A stretch of DNA of 47,106 bases, taken from positions 1 through 47,106 of IMG/VR virus record IMGVR_UViG_3300002835_000328, one strand, 5' to 3'. Below, piece by piece: positions 46,675 through 47,106 of this stretch. The notes under the pieces were generated by a model that did not search any database, was not told where the DNA came from, and saw only the letters and a program-made list of their open reading frames with translations. Position 1 is the first letter of the stretch. Each line of letters starts with the position of its first letter. A program made the translations under genes and the position numbers. The DNA is from a virus.

Positions 46675-46702
46675 AGTATACAGCATGAACCGCCGAATGC
46701 AA
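46675..46702 (-). promoter_or_regulatory. Early/middle promoter of the 46648-46001 set
   Basis: Minus strand -35 TTGCAT (46697-46702), 16-nt spacer, -10 TATACT (46675-46680); leader of about 20 nt with AAGGA. Confidence 0.75.
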
Positions 46703-46733
46703 GTCAAATGTCGCAACCCCACGAATGCCTATT

Positions 46734-47106
46734 TCAATACTTCTTGAGTTCCTTGATCACCATCTCAAGGTCTTTCAGTATTTCCATGTTGCCGTGCTTG
46801 GAAGGACTCATGGTCTTGCGGTGAATGTCCGTAAGGGAACTGATGAGTCCTTCAAAGAAATATGCCTGCTGCTGACCGGCATGAGCAAGTGAACCCGAGA
46901 CTTGCAGGAGATAGTTCTGCATGTCCGAAGACTTGACTGTCATTGCTGTCTTTCGGACATTGGCAGCGAAGTCCTTCAGGTCGGTGAAGTGCGGCAGTCT
47001 CGGTGCCTGATTCGTGGCCTCATCGACTTCTTCGACGGACTCCTTCTTGTCCTTCTTCTTCTCGGCATCCTTGCGGATTCCCTTGAGGATGTCGAAGTCG
47101 GTCTTG
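46734..47106 (-). CDS. Phage protein, N-terminus beyond right edge
   Basis: At least 124 residues, open to the right edge. The visible part begins with a charged linker (FDILKGIRKDAEKKKDKKES, then VEEVDEA) and continues with a helical domain (FTDLKDFAANVRKTAMTV, GSLAHAGQQQAYFFEGLI, EILKDLEMVIKELKKY). The VEEVDEA segment looks like the acidic linkers and possible prohead-protease sites of the fusion gene at 8087. A start at 46943 would give only 69 residues and is less likely because the frame stays open upstream. Confidence 0.65.
   Translation of the reverse strand, partial: KTDFDILKGIRKDAEKKKDKKESVEEVDEATNQAPRLPHFTDLKDFAANVRKTAMTVKSSDMQNYLLQVSGSLAHAGQQQAYFFEGLISSLTDIHRKTMSPSKHGNMEILKDLEMVIKELKKY

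Noticed and set aside
1-47106. CRISPR array, insertion sequence or integrase/attachment site
   Set aside because: No regularly spaced repeats, transposase or integrase motifs were seen on either strand.

Overview
The window is part of a T4-like (Straboviridae-type) myovirus genome, probably a phage of a Planctomycetota (Phycisphaerae-like) host. The T4-like assignment rests on a nearly syntenic replication block on the minus strand: sliding clamp gp45, clamp loader gp44, gp62, RegA repressor, DNA polymerase gp43, UvsX recombinase, DnaB-type helicase gp41 and, further on, primase gp61. T4-type late promoter boxes (TAAATA) stand before many other genes. The host guess rests on one gene: a secreted subtilase ending in two dockerin-like calcium repeats of the kind very common in Planctomycetota. 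Lipoprotein signals and an outer-membrane beta-barrel also suggest a diderm host.

Layout, left to right (almost everything is on the minus strand, so transcription runs right to left). 1-3.1 kb: collagen-like fibre (cut by the edge), ThyX, a late gene, primase. 3.2-8.1 kb: a multi-membrane lipoprotein and late or structural genes. 8.1-12.5 kb: a very large fusion protein (nucleotidyltransferase + RimK-like ATP-grasp + RimB-like protease + phage domains) coupled to a ligase-like KxDG nucleotidyltransferase. 12.6-15.1 kb: GroES-like co-chaperonin, a tRNA, two small genes, helicase gp41. 15.1-25.5 kb: an overlapping glycan operon inserted between uvsX and gene 41, which are neighbours in T4; it has Gmd, two GT15-family enzymes of the fungal Kre2/Mnt1 type, GT2-like enzymes, FkbM methyltransferases, a kinase-aldolase fusion, a sugar nucleotidyltransferase and a GDPD-like protein. 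25.5-37.3 kb: UvsX, an M14-type peptidase, DNA polymerase, a DNA methyltransferase split by an HNH endonuclease, a second HNH gene, SpeD-like protein, lysozyme-like protein, MazG-like protein, dUTPase, RegA, clamp loader, clamp. 37.3-39.6 kb: two exported serine proteases. 39.6-40.0 kb: three tRNAs plus a 104-nt tRNA-bounded RNA; this 39589-40061 stretch is the only one over 300 nt without a protein gene. 40-47.1 kb: accessory and late genes, with a few on the plus strand.

Regulation can be read directly. An early or middle class has TTGACT-N16-TATACT-like promoters before primase, helicase, uvsX, gp45, dut, the tRNAs and some small genes. A late class has TAAATA boxes. In several genes of both classes the box sits so close to the ATG that transcription should begin at or within a few bases of the start codon, giving leaderless mRNAs; other genes have a normal leader with GGAG.

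Several late genes share a short N-terminus resembling T4's capsid-targeting sequence with gp21-like (L/I)xE sites. This suggests that a set of enzymes (ligase-like, ATP-grasp fusion, nuclease-like, cysteine-protease-like) is packaged in the head and delivered at infection. All family assignments are from reading motifs by eye; none was checked by database search.
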